Source of the DNA: Bacteroidota bacterium
GTDB lineage: Bacteria > Bacteroidota > Bacteroidia > Chitinophagales > JADJOU01
Length of the DNA stretch: 64,000 bases
Assembly: GCA_016713645.1 (NCBI GenBank)
Contig: JADJOU010000005.1
Location: 62,001 to 126,000, forward strand
Direction: 5' to 3'
The position numbers were made by a program, and so were the translations under genes. Below, one piece after another: positions 36,085-44,471 of this stretch; positions within the stretch are counted from its first letter, which is position 1; every line of letters begins with the position of its first letter. Under the pieces are notes generated by a model, which ran no database searches, was not told where the DNA came from, and saw only the letters and a program-made list of their open reading frames with translations.

Positions 36085-37101
36085 ATGAATATACTTGTTA
36101 CAGGAGGCTTGGGTTATATCGGATCACACACAGTGGTGGACCTATTGCAGCACGGCCATGAAGTATTTATCGCCGATGATTGTTCAAATGCCTCTGAAGA
36201 TGTGTTAGATCATATTTTCAAAATCACGGGGATAAAACCCGGGTTTCAGCGCATCGATTTAAAAAACAAATCAGCTGTTGATGACTTATTCAATATCCAG
36301 CGCAAATTCGACGGAGTGATTCATTTTGCTGCGCATAAATATGTAGACGAATCTGTCGAGCAACCGCTCAAATATTATGAAAACAACCTCTTGAGTCTTT
36401 TGCATATTCTTGAGAATGTTCAAAGACACCATATCCCCTATTTTGTATTCAGTTCCTCTTGTTCCGTCTATGGCAATATCCAGGAATTGCCTGTGACAGA
36501 AATGACTGCGCTTGAAGAAGCTCAGAGCCCCTATGCGCGAACTAAACAGATAGGAGAAAACATCATAGAAGATTTTACGAAGTCCGGTTCAACGCATTGC
36601 ATATCGCTCAGATATTTCAATCCTGTTGGCGCGCATGAGAGCAATGATTTGGGGGAATCCCCGATGGTTGTATCCAATAACCTCATTCCGAGAATCACGG
36701 CAACCGCCATTGGCAAACATGCTGTTTTTCAGATTTATGGAACGGATTATCCGACAAGAGATGGAACTTGCATAAGGGATTATATTCACGTTATGGATAT
36801 ATCAAATGCGCATACAAAATCCCTTGACTTTCTCGCGGAGAAAACACCCATCGATAAACATACAATCATCAACCTCGGTTCAGGAAATGGCATCTCTGTC
36901 AGAGAGATGGTCGACGCTTTTACAAAAACAACCGGTGCACATTTAAATGTCGCCGAGACAACTAGGCGCCCTGGCGATGTCATTGCTGTCTATGCAGATA
37001 ATTCAAAAGCCAAAGCACTTTTAAATTGGTCGCCCACCAGAAATATTGAAGATATTATGCGCACTGCTTGGAATTGGGAAGTGAAGAATAGCAAGGCTTA
37101 G
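36085..37101 (+). CDS. galE: UDP-glucose 4-epimerase
   Basis: Interconverts UDP-glucose and UDP-galactose, using bound NAD+. It has the Rossmann motif TGGLGYIGSH at residues 6-15, HFAAHKYVDES, the catalytic SSSCSVYG serine region, and the catalytic pair Y150 and K154 in YARTK. YGTDYPTRDGTCIRDYIHV is specific to GalE. At 338 residues the length is normal. It is a single-gene unit by spacing; it may feed polysaccharide synthesis with the other sugar-nucleotide genes of the window. Confidence 0.94.
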   Translation: MNILVTGGLGYIGSHTVVDLLQHGHEVFIADDCSNASEDVLDHIFKITGIKPGFQRIDLKNKSAVDDLFNIQRKFDGVIHFAAHKYVDESVEQPLKYYENNLLSLLHILENVQRHHIPYFVFSSSCSVYGNIQELPVTEMTALEEAQSPYARTKQIGENIIEDFTKSGSTHCISLRYFNPVGAHESNDLGESPMVVSNNLIPRITATAIGKHAVFQIYGTDYPTRDGTCIRDYIHVMDISNAHTKSLDFLAEKTPIDKHTIINLGSGNGISVREMVDAFTKTTGAHLNVAETTRRPGDVIAVYADNSKAKALLNWSPTRNIEDIMRTAWNWEVKNSKA

Positions 37102-37187
37102 AAAATTAATCCCTCTTATCTTCATTCATTCAAAAAAAATAAATTTTTCTTTTTGATCACACAGGCGATAAAGGAGTATTCTCTGCA

Positions 37188-37871
37188 TCACTTAACCAAA
37201 TAATAGAGCAATTTGATATACTCATTATTTGCAGCAATCAACCCATTTTCAGAATTCCACCAGTTGACTTCACTGTATTTACTATCTGGTGCCCCTGAAA
37301 TAAATACGCGAATTTTATTCTCTTCAAATTTGTCGTTAAAAACTTGGCGAATCCTTCGCGTATGAAATAAATTAGATACAACTAAAATGCTATCTATTCC
37401 CTCCTTTTTACAATACGCCAATATGATGTCTGATTCTTCTTTGGTGCTGGTGCCTTCGCGAATGATTTGAATTGAATCCCGAATGCCCTGTTTGCGCAAT
37501 TGTATTTCTGTAAAATCACATTCATAGGTTGTCGGGCAACACGATTTCATATCCGGAATTTGATTCCCTCCTGTGCATACAATGCGATCATATTGATGAT
37601 TCTTCAGAAGCGAAGCGGTGTGATTCGCGCGATCAAAACTATTCCCAGATAAGACAAAAACGGCATCCAATTTATTGGGCAATGCTGTTTCACAAATCAA
37701 AAAACTTCCTACGCCTTTTAATATTTCAATGCGCAATGCAATCGCGAGAAATACAAAAAGGATAGATCCGATGAGAAACTTGGAAGGCTTGAAACTAAAG
37801 GATAAAACCCTAGTTTTTGGTATCTGATTCAATCTTGGTATCTTTACTAAATCTCGTGCCGAACACAACAT
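37188..37871 (-). CDS. YdcF/SanA-like protein (DUF218)
   Basis: A membrane-anchored protein of the DUF218 (ElyC/SanA/YdcF) family, 227 residues as drawn. An N-terminal hydrophobic helix (KFLIGSILFVFLAIALRI) is followed by the domain with DAVFVLSGNSFDRANHTASL, RIVCTGGNQ, GTSTKEESDIILAYC and SILVVSNLFHTRRIRQVF. Relatives are linked to envelope integrity; the reaction is unknown. ATG 37871 would overlap the upstream hydroxylase gene by 62 bases. A TTG at 37832 (NQIPKTRV) would reduce this to 23, so the exact start is uncertain. Confidence 0.78.
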   Translation of the reverse strand: MLCSARDLVKIPRLNQIPKTRVLSFSFKPSKFLIGSILFVFLAIALRIEILKGVGSFLICETALPNKLDAVFVLSGNSFDRANHTASLLKNHQYDRIVCTGGNQIPDMKSCCPTTYECDFTEIQLRKQGIRDSIQIIREGTSTKEESDIILAYCKKEGIDSILVVSNLFHTRRIRQVFNDKFEENKIRVFISGAPDSKYSEVNWWNSENGLIAANNEYIKLLYYLVK

Positions 37872-38472
37872 CCCACAATTTGCTGCTCACACCATATCCA
37901 TTGTCTGGATCCTTATAATGGTGGAACATATGGTGATGTTTTAATTTTACGAAATAAGGATTATTCCACTTTGCATAATGAAGGGCATAATGCATCATAT
38001 CATAAGACAAATAACCAATCACCAATCCTGAAAATGCAGCAAAAGTTGCGCCCGTCAAGCCCCCAAATAAATAGTAGAATAGCGCCATAAATGGCAATGA
38101 GAGTGGAACTGATAAAGCGGGTGGCATGACCAATCTCAATGAGTCATTTGGGTAATCGTGATGAACCCCATGTGTGATGAAATTAATGCGCTTGCCAAAC
38201 TCTGTCGTTGGATGATAGTGAAAAACAAATCGATGGAGGATATACTCAGAAAAAGTCCAAATCAACAAACCGATTCCGAAATAAATAATAAAGGATAAAA
38301 AGTTGATGCTCTGCTCTCCAAATAGCGCGAAATAAACGCAAGCGATAACAACTGGCGTCCAAAAAATCAAAGGCACTGTCCAATGCACGCGAGATAAAAG
38401 ATCCAATATTTTATTATCGAACATGCGCACTGATTCGTCTTTGATAGATACAAACAATTTTTTTGCTTCCAT
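37810..38472 (-). CDS. Fatty acid hydroxylase family protein (probable fatty acid 2-hydroxylase)
   Basis: An integral membrane di-iron hydroxylase of about 220 residues. The eight-histidine pattern is visible: HRFVFHYH, HGVHHDYP, HYALHY and HHHMFHHY, followed by GYGVSSKLWD, as in Scs7/FA2H-type enzymes that hydroxylate carbon 2 of fatty acids in sphingolipids. Several hydrophobic segments surround them. That Bacteroidota make sphingolipids with hydroxy fatty acids fits, but the substrate is inferred. I chose ATG 38472 (MEAKKLFVS): a promoter lies just upstream, and the longer frame to 38709 would run into kynA on the other strand. Confidence 0.85.
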   Translation of the reverse strand: MEAKKLFVSIKDESVRMFDNKILDLLSRVHWTVPLIFWTPVVIACVYFALFGEQSINFLSFIIYFGIGLLIWTFSEYILHRFVFHYHPTTEFGKRINFITHGVHHDYPNDSLRLVMPPALSVPLSLPFMALFYYLFGGLTGATFAAFSGLVIGYLSYDMMHYALHYAKWNNPYFVKLKHHHMFHHYKDPDNGYGVSSKLWDVVFGTRFSKDTKIESDTKN

Positions 38473-38492
38473 GGTATTCAAAATATAAAGTG

Positions 38493-38524
38493 CAAAATTA
38501 AGGATTATAAGTATTACGGCACAA
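38493..38524 (-). promoter_or_regulatory. Promoter of the fatty acid hydroxylase gene
   Basis: Minus strand TAATTTTG (38500-38493) with TTG (38524-38522) 21 bases upstream. Its position supports the ATG at 38472 with a leader of about 15 bases. Confidence 0.55.
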
Positions 38525-38642
38525 TTAAAATCAAAAGAAATGTTAATTGCCGCTTTAAGTATTGGGTCAAACAATATACCGAATTCAATTCTGGCCTGCG
38601 CTAATTGAAAAAAATATATAGGTTTGCTCAAAAAACTACGCG

Positions 38643-39038
38643 ATGGATTATAAAGGAGTATATTATAGCGAATACTTGCAACTGGATAAGATATTGGGCG
38701 CACAAGCACTTGAGAGCGACAAACACAAGGCGCATGCCCATGATGAAATGCTGTTTATTATCATTCATCAGGCGTATGAATTGTGGTTTAAGCAAATATT
38801 ATGCGAGGTGGATACTGCGATTGATATCATGAAAAAACCCGCTGTCAATGATAATTCCGATGAATTGCAGACTGTTGTCCATCGCTTGAATCGCGTCATT
38901 CAAATCCTCAAGGTTTTGGTGCATCAAATTGACATTTTGGAGACGAGGACACCGCTCGATTTTCTCGACTTTAGGGATTTCTTGAGGCCAGCAGGGGGAT
39001 TTCAGAGCAGTCAATTCAAAATACTCGAATGCAAATAG
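38643..39038 (+). CDS. kynA: Tryptophan 2,3-dioxygenase, N-terminal part, ended by an in-frame TAG
   Basis: Heme enzyme opening the indole ring of tryptophan to N-formylkynurenine, the first step of the kynurenine pathway. This part has the family start YKGVYYSEYLQLDKILGAQ, the active-site block HAHDEMLFIIIHQAYELWFK, and DFLDFRDFLRPAGGFQSSQF. It stops at TAG 39036-39038, but the next part is in the same frame without any shift. Family members usually have a Leu here (TTG differs by one base). Read through, the gene is 38643-39683, 346 residues. A TAGGTTTG -7 box lies at 38619-38626. Confidence 0.88.
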   Translation: MDYKGVYYSEYLQLDKILGAQALESDKHKAHAHDEMLFIIIHQAYELWFKQILCEVDTAIDIMKKPAVNDNSDELQTVVHRLNRVIQILKVLVHQIDILETRTPLDFLDFRDFLRPAGGFQSSQFKILECK

Positions 39039-39140
39039 GGATCAAAATATGAGAATCGACATGGCCAAGAATATTATTTATCGCAATTAAAGCCCGATGA
39101 TCGTCAAACCGTCATCGACGCGGAGAAAAACCCTTCCGTC

Positions 39141-39683
39141 ATGCTTTTGCTCAATCAATGGCTAGAGCGATTCCCATTCTTCCATGACCCCGCGCTATGG
39201 AATTCTTACACTCCGCATTTCACGAATTCAGGAGACTTGCACCCATTTTGGAATGATTACAAAAATCTCTATTTACAGAGCCTATCCGAAGCGGAGAAAG
39301 TGAATATTCAATTTTTTGATAAGCACTTCTTTGAAGAAGATGCCACAAGAAGTCTGAGTGCCAAAGCCAATCAATCCGCCCTATTTATCATGCTCTATAG
39401 AGGCTATCCGCTTTTCCACCAACCCTTCCAATTATTGCAATGCCTTTTGGACATCGACGAACAAATGGCCACTTGGAGATTCAGACACGTGAATATGGTC
39501 CACCGAATGATTGGGAATAGAATTGGTACGGGTGGTAGCACGGGAAAGGCTTATTTACAAGGTGCTTTGAACAAGCACTATATATTCCAAGAAATCGCCG
39601 GCATGACCAGCTTTCTCATGGAGCGAAGCAAAATACCTCAACTCCCACACGAATTGAGCAGCAGTATTGGATTTAAACTATAA
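39141..39683 (+). CDS. kynA: Tryptophan 2,3-dioxygenase, C-terminal part
   Basis: Continues the same frame after the TAG: GSKYENRHGQEYYLSQLKPD lies between the stop and this Met, so the Met at 39141 is internal. The heme-ligand region WRFRHVNMVHRMIGNRIGTG and GGSTGKAYLQGALNKHYIFQ are intact. Nothing besides the stop argues for loss of function. No other kynurenine pathway gene is seen in the window. pepP follows 27 bases downstream. Confidence 0.88.
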   Translation: MLLLNQWLERFPFFHDPALWNSYTPHFTNSGDLHPFWNDYKNLYLQSLSEAEKVNIQFFDKHFFEEDATRSLSAKANQSALFIMLYRGYPLFHQPFQLLQCLLDIDEQMATWRFRHVNMVHRMIGNRIGTGGSTGKAYLQGALNKHYIFQEIAGMTSFLMERSKIPQLPHELSSSIGFKL

Positions 39684-39710
39684 TTTAACAACGATTGATA
39701 TTCCGAATTT

Positions 39711-41000
39711 ATGATACGATATAAAGCCATCGACAATGCCCTATTCATTGAGAATAGAAAAAAATTCATCGCACAGATGAAGCCAAATTCCATCGCCATT
39801 TTCCATGCTGGCGATCAATTCTTGCGCTCAGCGGATGCCAACCACGCCTTCTTTCAAAATCCCGATTTATTCTATTTGACGGGAATTGATCAAGAAGAGA
39901 CCATATTGGTGCTCTTTCCAGATGCGCCGAACGCCGCGTGGAGAGAAGTCTTGTTTTTAAAAGAAACGAGCGAACACATCTTGGTATGGGAGGGGTATAA
40001 ATACACCAAGGAGCAGGCAACTGCATGCTCAGGCATTCAAAATTGCTCTTGGGAAACTGGATTTCAAGGTCTCTTTGACGTGATGATGCACTATGCAGAA
40101 AACGTCTATATCAATCTCAATGAACATGATCGAACCCATTTCGATGGCGATTACAAAGACTTCAGATTTGCCAAAGCATGTAAAGAAAAATTCCCCCTCC
40201 ATAATTATGAGCGAACGGCTCCTATCATGTCTGCTTTGAGAACATCAAAATCTGCGATTGAGATTCAACTCATGCAAAAAGCATGTGATATTACGGAATC
40301 CGCATTTAGAAGGGTATTGAATTTTACTAAACCCGGGGTCATGGAATACGAGATTGAAGCCGAAATCACCCATGAATTTATACGAAACACGGCAAAACAC
40401 GCCTACAATCCAATTATCGCTTCTGGCATAGATAGTTGTATTCTACACTATAACGATAACAATAAACAATGTCTTGAGAATCAGGTCTTGTTGATGGACT
40501 TTGGATCGAGTTATGCCAACTATGCATCTGACCTCACCAGGACAATTCCCGTCTCTGGGAAATTTACCAAAAGACAAAAAGATGTGTATAACGCATGCCT
40601 TCGAGTGCATCGTGCAGCGACGAATATGATGTCCTATTCCATTACTTTGGATGAAATCAATACGGAAGTGGGCAAAATCATGGAGAGCGAGCTCATTGGA
40701 CTGGGTTTATTAGATAAGGACCAAGTAGCGAAGCAAAATCCCAAGAATCCATTATTCAAGAAATATTTCCCGCACGGGAACTCCCATTTCCTCGGTTTAG
40801 ACGTCCACGATGTGGGAAATCGCTATCACAAATTGGCCATCGGCACTGTAATAACCAATGAGCCAGGCATTTACATAAGAGAAGAGGCGATTGGCATACG
40901 CATCGAAAATGATATTCTCATCACAGCCAATGGCCCAGTGGACTTGATGAAAAACATCCCAATAGAAGCCGATGAGATCGAATCACTTATGAATTCTTAA
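39711..41000 (+). CDS. pepP: Xaa-Pro aminopeptidase (M24B family)
   Basis: A cytosolic metallopeptidase removing an N-terminal residue next to proline. 429 residues: an N-terminal domain (about 1-165) with NAHFFQNPDLFYLTGIDQEE and a C-terminal pita-bread catalytic domain. Metal ligands are seen as the Asp in LLMDFGSSYANYASDLTRT (two Asp), the His in GNSHFLGLDVHD, and Glu in TNEPGIYI and IRIENDILI. Length and motifs are normal. It follows kynA closely and is followed by a terminator. Confidence 0.92.
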   Translation: MIRYKAIDNALFIENRKKFIAQMKPNSIAIFHAGDQFLRSADANHAFFQNPDLFYLTGIDQEETILVLFPDAPNAAWREVLFLKETSEHILVWEGYKYTKEQATACSGIQNCSWETGFQGLFDVMMHYAENVYINLNEHDRTHFDGDYKDFRFAKACKEKFPLHNYERTAPIMSALRTSKSAIEIQLMQKACDITESAFRRVLNFTKPGVMEYEIEAEITHEFIRNTAKHAYNPIIASGIDSCILHYNDNNKQCLENQVLLMDFGSSYANYASDLTRTIPVSGKFTKRQKDVYNACLRVHRAATNMMSYSITLDEINTEVGKIMESELIGLGLLDKDQVAKQNPKNPLFKKYFPHGNSHFLGLDVHDVGNRYHKLAIGTVITNEPGIYIREEAIGIRIENDILITANGPVDLMKNIPIEADEIESLMNS

Positions 41001-41073
41001 AAAACTACAATATTGGCACACTCTTTGCATTTTGACTAATGTTTTTTTCATAAGTTGTGTGTTTTAGAATATT

Positions 41074-41100
41074 CCCCGCTGAGATAGCGGGGATTTTTTA
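41074..41100 (+). terminator. Terminator downstream of pepP
   Basis: CCCCGCT pairs with AGCGGGG around a five-base loop and is followed by ATTTTTTA. It lies about 75 bases after the pepP stop. Confidence 0.85.
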
Positions 41101-41159
41101 TTTAACACAATTAAGAATTAGATTTCGCAGAGGTTGAAGAACAAAGTGAAGTAATTTGA

Positions 41160-41217
41160 ACTCCCTAATCCCACCGATGCGACTCCCTTTCCTTTGGAGA
41201 GGGTTAGGGGAGAGGCT
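41160..41217. repeat. Possible dispersed palindromic element
   Basis: The stretch contains CTCCCTAATCCC and, further on, ACTCCCTTTCCTTTGGAGAG running into GGTTAGGGGAGAGGC, an imperfect hairpin (CTCCCTTTCC against GGAGAGGG). Similar CCCTAACCCTCTCC-type elements are dispersed in many bacterial genomes, from general knowledge. Only one copy occurs in this window. Confidence 0.35.
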
Positions 41218-41293
41218 TATTCATCCCCAATGAAATTTAGTTTCTACAAACCATTTCTAAATTTTATTTTTACATCCAACAAATAATTACTCC

Positions 41294-42154
41294 ATGAAAG
41301 GTATCATACTTGCAGGCGGCTCTGGCACAAGACTCTATCCCATCACTTATGCAATCAGCAAACAGATCATGCCGATCTATGATAAGCCCATGATTTATTA
41401 TCCGCTCTCCACGCTTATGAGCGCTGGTATTAGAGAGATCTTGATTATTTCTACGCCACATGATTTGCCCAACTTCAAACGATTATTGGGAGATGGACAT
41501 CAAATAGGCTGTGAGATTCAATATGCTGAGCAACATGTTCCGAATGGACTCGCACAAGCATTTGTAATCGGAGCAGATTTTATTGGAAAAGACAAATGCG
41601 CTTTGGTTTTAGGAGATAATATATTTTACGGTGCAGGTCTTGGCGATTTGTTGAAAGCCAATAATGACCCAGATGGAGGTGTCATCTATGCATATCACGT
41701 GTCCGATCCTGAGCGATATGGTGTTGTTGAATTTGACAAATCTCATAAAGCCATTTCTATAGAGGAGAAACCCAAACAACCCAAGTCGAACTATGCCGTT
41801 CCTGGACTCTATTTCTACGACAATTCAGTCATTGAAATCGCCAAAAACCTCCCGCTTTCACCGAGGGGAGAATACGAAATCACCGATATCAATATAGAAT
41901 ACTTGAAACGCGGAAAATTAAAGGTGGGTATCCTCGACAGAGGCACAGCCTGGCTTGATACAGGCACACACGAATCCCTCATGCAAGCAGCACAATTTGT
42001 GCAAGTCATCGAACAGCGCCAAGGACTCAAGGTGGGATGCATTGAAGAAGAAGCCTATATACAGGGCTTTATCAATGCGGATCAATTAAAAACCCTAGCA
42101 GAACCCCTATTGAAGAGCGGTTACGGCATTTACTTAATGGGACTTTTAAAATAA
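41294..42154 (+). CDS. rfbA: Glucose-1-phosphate thymidylyltransferase
   Basis: Makes dTDP-glucose from glucose-1-phosphate and dTTP, the first step toward dTDP-rhamnose and other deoxysugars of surface polysaccharides. The nucleotide-binding motif GGSGTRLYP is at residues 8-16, then QIMPIYDKPMIYYPLS, LVLGDNIFYG, VEFDKSHKAISIEEKPKQPK and a RGTAWLDTGTHESL block. At 286 residues it is the normal RmlA size. The partner genes rfbB, rfbC and rfbD are not in the window, so they must lie elsewhere if the pathway is complete. Confidence 0.93.
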   Translation: MKGIILAGGSGTRLYPITYAISKQIMPIYDKPMIYYPLSTLMSAGIREILIISTPHDLPNFKRLLGDGHQIGCEIQYAEQHVPNGLAQAFVIGADFIGKDKCALVLGDNIFYGAGLGDLLKANNDPDGGVIYAYHVSDPERYGVVEFDKSHKAISIEEKPKQPKSNYAVPGLYFYDNSVIEIAKNLPLSPRGEYEITDINIEYLKRGKLKVGILDRGTAWLDTGTHESLMQAAQFVQVIEQRQGLKVGCIEEEAYIQGFINADQLKTLAEPLLKSGYGIYLMGLLK

Positions 42155-42188
42155 TTCCCTCTAGCTTTATGTTCCCTCATCAAGTTTT

Positions 42189-42219
42189 TTGTTAAAAGTT
42201 GTAAAATTAATTACCTTTG
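42189..42219 (+). promoter_or_regulatory. Promoter upstream of the sugar epimerase gene
   Basis: TTG at 42189-42191 and TACCTTTG at 42212-42219, 20 bases apart, a full match to the Bacteroidota consensus. The gene begins 40 bases further on. Confidence 0.6.
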
Positions 42220-42259
42220 TTTATAAGCGAACACGTACTTATAAAACTAGAATCTATAT

Positions 42260-43201
42260 ATGCGTAAAATATTAGTAACAGGAGGCGCCGGTCAAGTAGG
42301 CAGCTGTCTTGTTGACAAACTGATTGAAAATGACGAGAATTTTGTCGTCATCATAGATAACTTTTTAACAGGGAAAAAGCACAATCTCCCTTCATCCAAA
42401 AATAAAAATTTCAAATTCATCACTTGCGACGTCAATAATTTTAGAGACATCAGCACCATTGTGACGGCATATAATTTTGATTATATTTTTCACTATGCAG
42501 CCGTCGTAGGGGTAAAGCGAACAACCGACCACCCCTCTTGGGTCCTTGAAGATATCCATGGGATTGAGAATATCCTGAACCTCGCTAAAAACACAGGCGT
42601 AAAAAGAGTATTCTTCTCTTCTTCATCGGAAGTTTATGGAGAACTCATCGAGCATCCACAAAATGAATTGACCACCCCACTGAATTCTAGACTTCCCTAC
42701 GCCGTTGTAAAAAACGTGGGAGAATCATACCTTAAGGCATATAAAAATGACTTTGATTTAGATTATACCATCTTCCGTTTTTTCAATACTTATGGGCCTA
42801 AGCAAAGTTTAGATTTTGTGATGAGTCGATTTGTAAAAAATGCGCTGAAAAATGACGAGATTCAATTGTATGGAGATGGCATGCAAACAAGAACATTTTG
42901 TTTTATCGATGACAATATAGAAGCAACCACCAATTGTTTGTATCAAGACCTAATGGTCAATGATACAATCAATATCGGTAGTGATAATGAAATCACCATA
43001 TTAGAACTTGCGAAGACCATTATCAATATTACTGATTCTAAATCCAAAATAGTTCATCTTCCTGCACTCAAAGAAGGAGATATGAGCAGAAGAAAACCTG
43101 ATATCGCCAAGATGAAATTGGTCTTAAATAGAGACCTCACTTCACTCGAAACTGGAATCAACCAAATGATTGAATTTGGCAAAAAATATCGCCATTGGTA
43201 A
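42260..43201 (+). CDS. NAD-dependent epimerase/dehydratase, nucleotide-sugar type
   Basis: A 313-residue extended short-chain dehydrogenase acting on a nucleotide sugar. The NAD motif VTGGAGQVGS is at residues 6-15, FHYAAVVGVKRTTDHP follows, then the SSSSEVYGE serine region and YAVVK with the catalytic Tyr and Lys. RFFNTYGPKQSLDFVMSRFV and the FCFIDDNIEA block resemble UDP-glucuronate decarboxylases and GDP/UDP-sugar epimerases, but I cannot assign the substrate. It has its own promoter. The flavoprotein gene starts 16 bases after its stop. Confidence 0.85.
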   Translation: MRKILVTGGAGQVGSCLVDKLIENDENFVVIIDNFLTGKKHNLPSSKNKNFKFITCDVNNFRDISTIVTAYNFDYIFHYAAVVGVKRTTDHPSWVLEDIHGIENILNLAKNTGVKRVFFSSSSEVYGELIEHPQNELTTPLNSRLPYAVVKNVGESYLKAYKNDFDLDYTIFRFFNTYGPKQSLDFVMSRFVKNALKNDEIQLYGDGMQTRTFCFIDDNIEATTNCLYQDLMVNDTINIGSDNEITILELAKTIINITDSKSKIVHLPALKEGDMSRRKPDIAKMKLVLNRDLTSLETGINQMIEFGKKYRHW

Positions 43202-43217
43202 AATTCCAGATTGAATC

Positions 43218-44453
43218 TTGAAAAAAGAAAATACCATACTCATTATTGGAGCTGGACCTGCCGGTTGCGCATGCGCACTGTCTTTAGCAAAAAAAGGCAT
43301 TCCATCCATCCTCATCGATAAAGCTGTTTTCCCTAGGGATAAAATATGTGGCGATGCCCTCAGTGGAGCAGTCATCGGCTTCATGAACAAAATTGAACCC
43401 TCATGGGCGGCTGAATTGGGACAAAACGGCCTCGGACTTGGATCACACGGAATTAATTTCATCGCTCCTTCTGGCAAGAGCGTTCGACTTAAATTTAACT
43501 CGAGTAAAGGGCCCAACGCCCCTGCTCCAGGTTACGTATCCAAGAGAATCGTCTTTGACAATTGGCTGGTCGATAAAGTCAAAAAAGAACCCCTTATTCA
43601 ATTAATCGAAGATATTGAAATAAGAAAATATACAAAATGCGCAAATGGATATATCGCCGAGAGTCGAGATGGTCGCAAATTTGAAGCAGACTTAATTGTT
43701 GCATGTGATGGCGCTTACAGTGCCTTTGCCAAAGAAGTCGCAGGACTTGAGACAGAGAAATTACACAATTGTTTTGGCATTCGCGCTTACTACAAAAATG
43801 TTGAATTTTCTGATCCAGACAATTTTATTGAATTGCACTTTATCAAAAAAGTACTGCCTGGATATTTTTGGATATTCCAAATGCCCAATGGCGAATTTAA
43901 TGTGGGCATGGGCATGAGAGCAGATGTGTTGGCAGCGAAAAAAATTAACCTCAAAAAATTATTGGAGGAAATTGTCTCAACGCATCCAACCATTTCTAAG
44001 CGATTTGCGAATGCGCAGCTAATAGACGATGTCAAGCTCTGGGGACTTCCTCTGGGAAGTAAAAAGAGAACCTTATATGGCGATAATTATCTCCTCTGCG
44101 GAGACGCTGCCATGCTCATCGATCCATTCACAGGAGAGGGAATTGGGAATGCATTGAGCAGCGGCTATTATGCAGCACAACATATCGCTTTAGCTATTGA
44201 GAAAAATGATTTTTCATCTGAAGAATTCAAAAACTACCAAGATACTATCGAGCGAGTCCTAGGCCCAGAATTGCGCATCAGCACAACCATTCAGCGACTG
44301 GCCAATCACCCATGGCTGTTTAATTTTGTCGTAAATAAAATTGCGGGCAGTAATAAAATTCAAGCTCTCTTCTCCTCCATGATTGGGGATATTGAGCTGC
44401 GCGCTAAATTAAAAAGTCCGCTATTCTATTGGAATCTAATGTTCAATAAATAA
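43218..44453 (+). CDS. Geranylgeranyl reductase family FAD-dependent oxidoreductase
   Basis: 411 residues, TTG start. The N-terminal FAD-binding motif IIGAGPAGCACALSLAKKG and PRDKICGDALSG, with the characteristic cysteine, place it in the geranylgeranyl reductase/halogenase-like group. The second FAD motif is LLCGDAAMLIDPFTGEGIGN. Known relatives reduce isoprenoid chains of lipids or quinones, or hydroxylate small molecules; the substrate here is unknown. It follows the epimerase by 16 bases, so the two are likely cotranscribed, although a functional link is not obvious. Confidence 0.85.
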   Translation: MKKENTILIIGAGPAGCACALSLAKKGIPSILIDKAVFPRDKICGDALSGAVIGFMNKIEPSWAAELGQNGLGLGSHGINFIAPSGKSVRLKFNSSKGPNAPAPGYVSKRIVFDNWLVDKVKKEPLIQLIEDIEIRKYTKCANGYIAESRDGRKFEADLIVACDGAYSAFAKEVAGLETEKLHNCFGIRAYYKNVEFSDPDNFIELHFIKKVLPGYFWIFQMPNGEFNVGMGMRADVLAAKKINLKKLLEEIVSTHPTISKRFANAQLIDDVKLWGLPLGSKKRTLYGDNYLLCGDAAMLIDPFTGEGIGNALSSGYYAAQHIALAIEKNDFSSEEFKNYQDTIERVLGPELRISTTIQRLANHPWLFNFVVNKIAGSNKIQALFSSMIGDIELRAKLKSPLFYWNLMFNK

Positions 44454-44471
44454 GCCAACAATTTGTACACA

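Noticed and set aside
38473..38709. N-terminal extension of the fatty acid hydroxylase frame
   Set aside because: No family similarity, overlaps kynA's start and promoter, and a promoter lies between it and ATG 38472.
43142..43516. Minus-strand frame of 124 residues overlapping the flavoprotein start
   Set aside because: Opposite the FAD-binding motif region; shadow.
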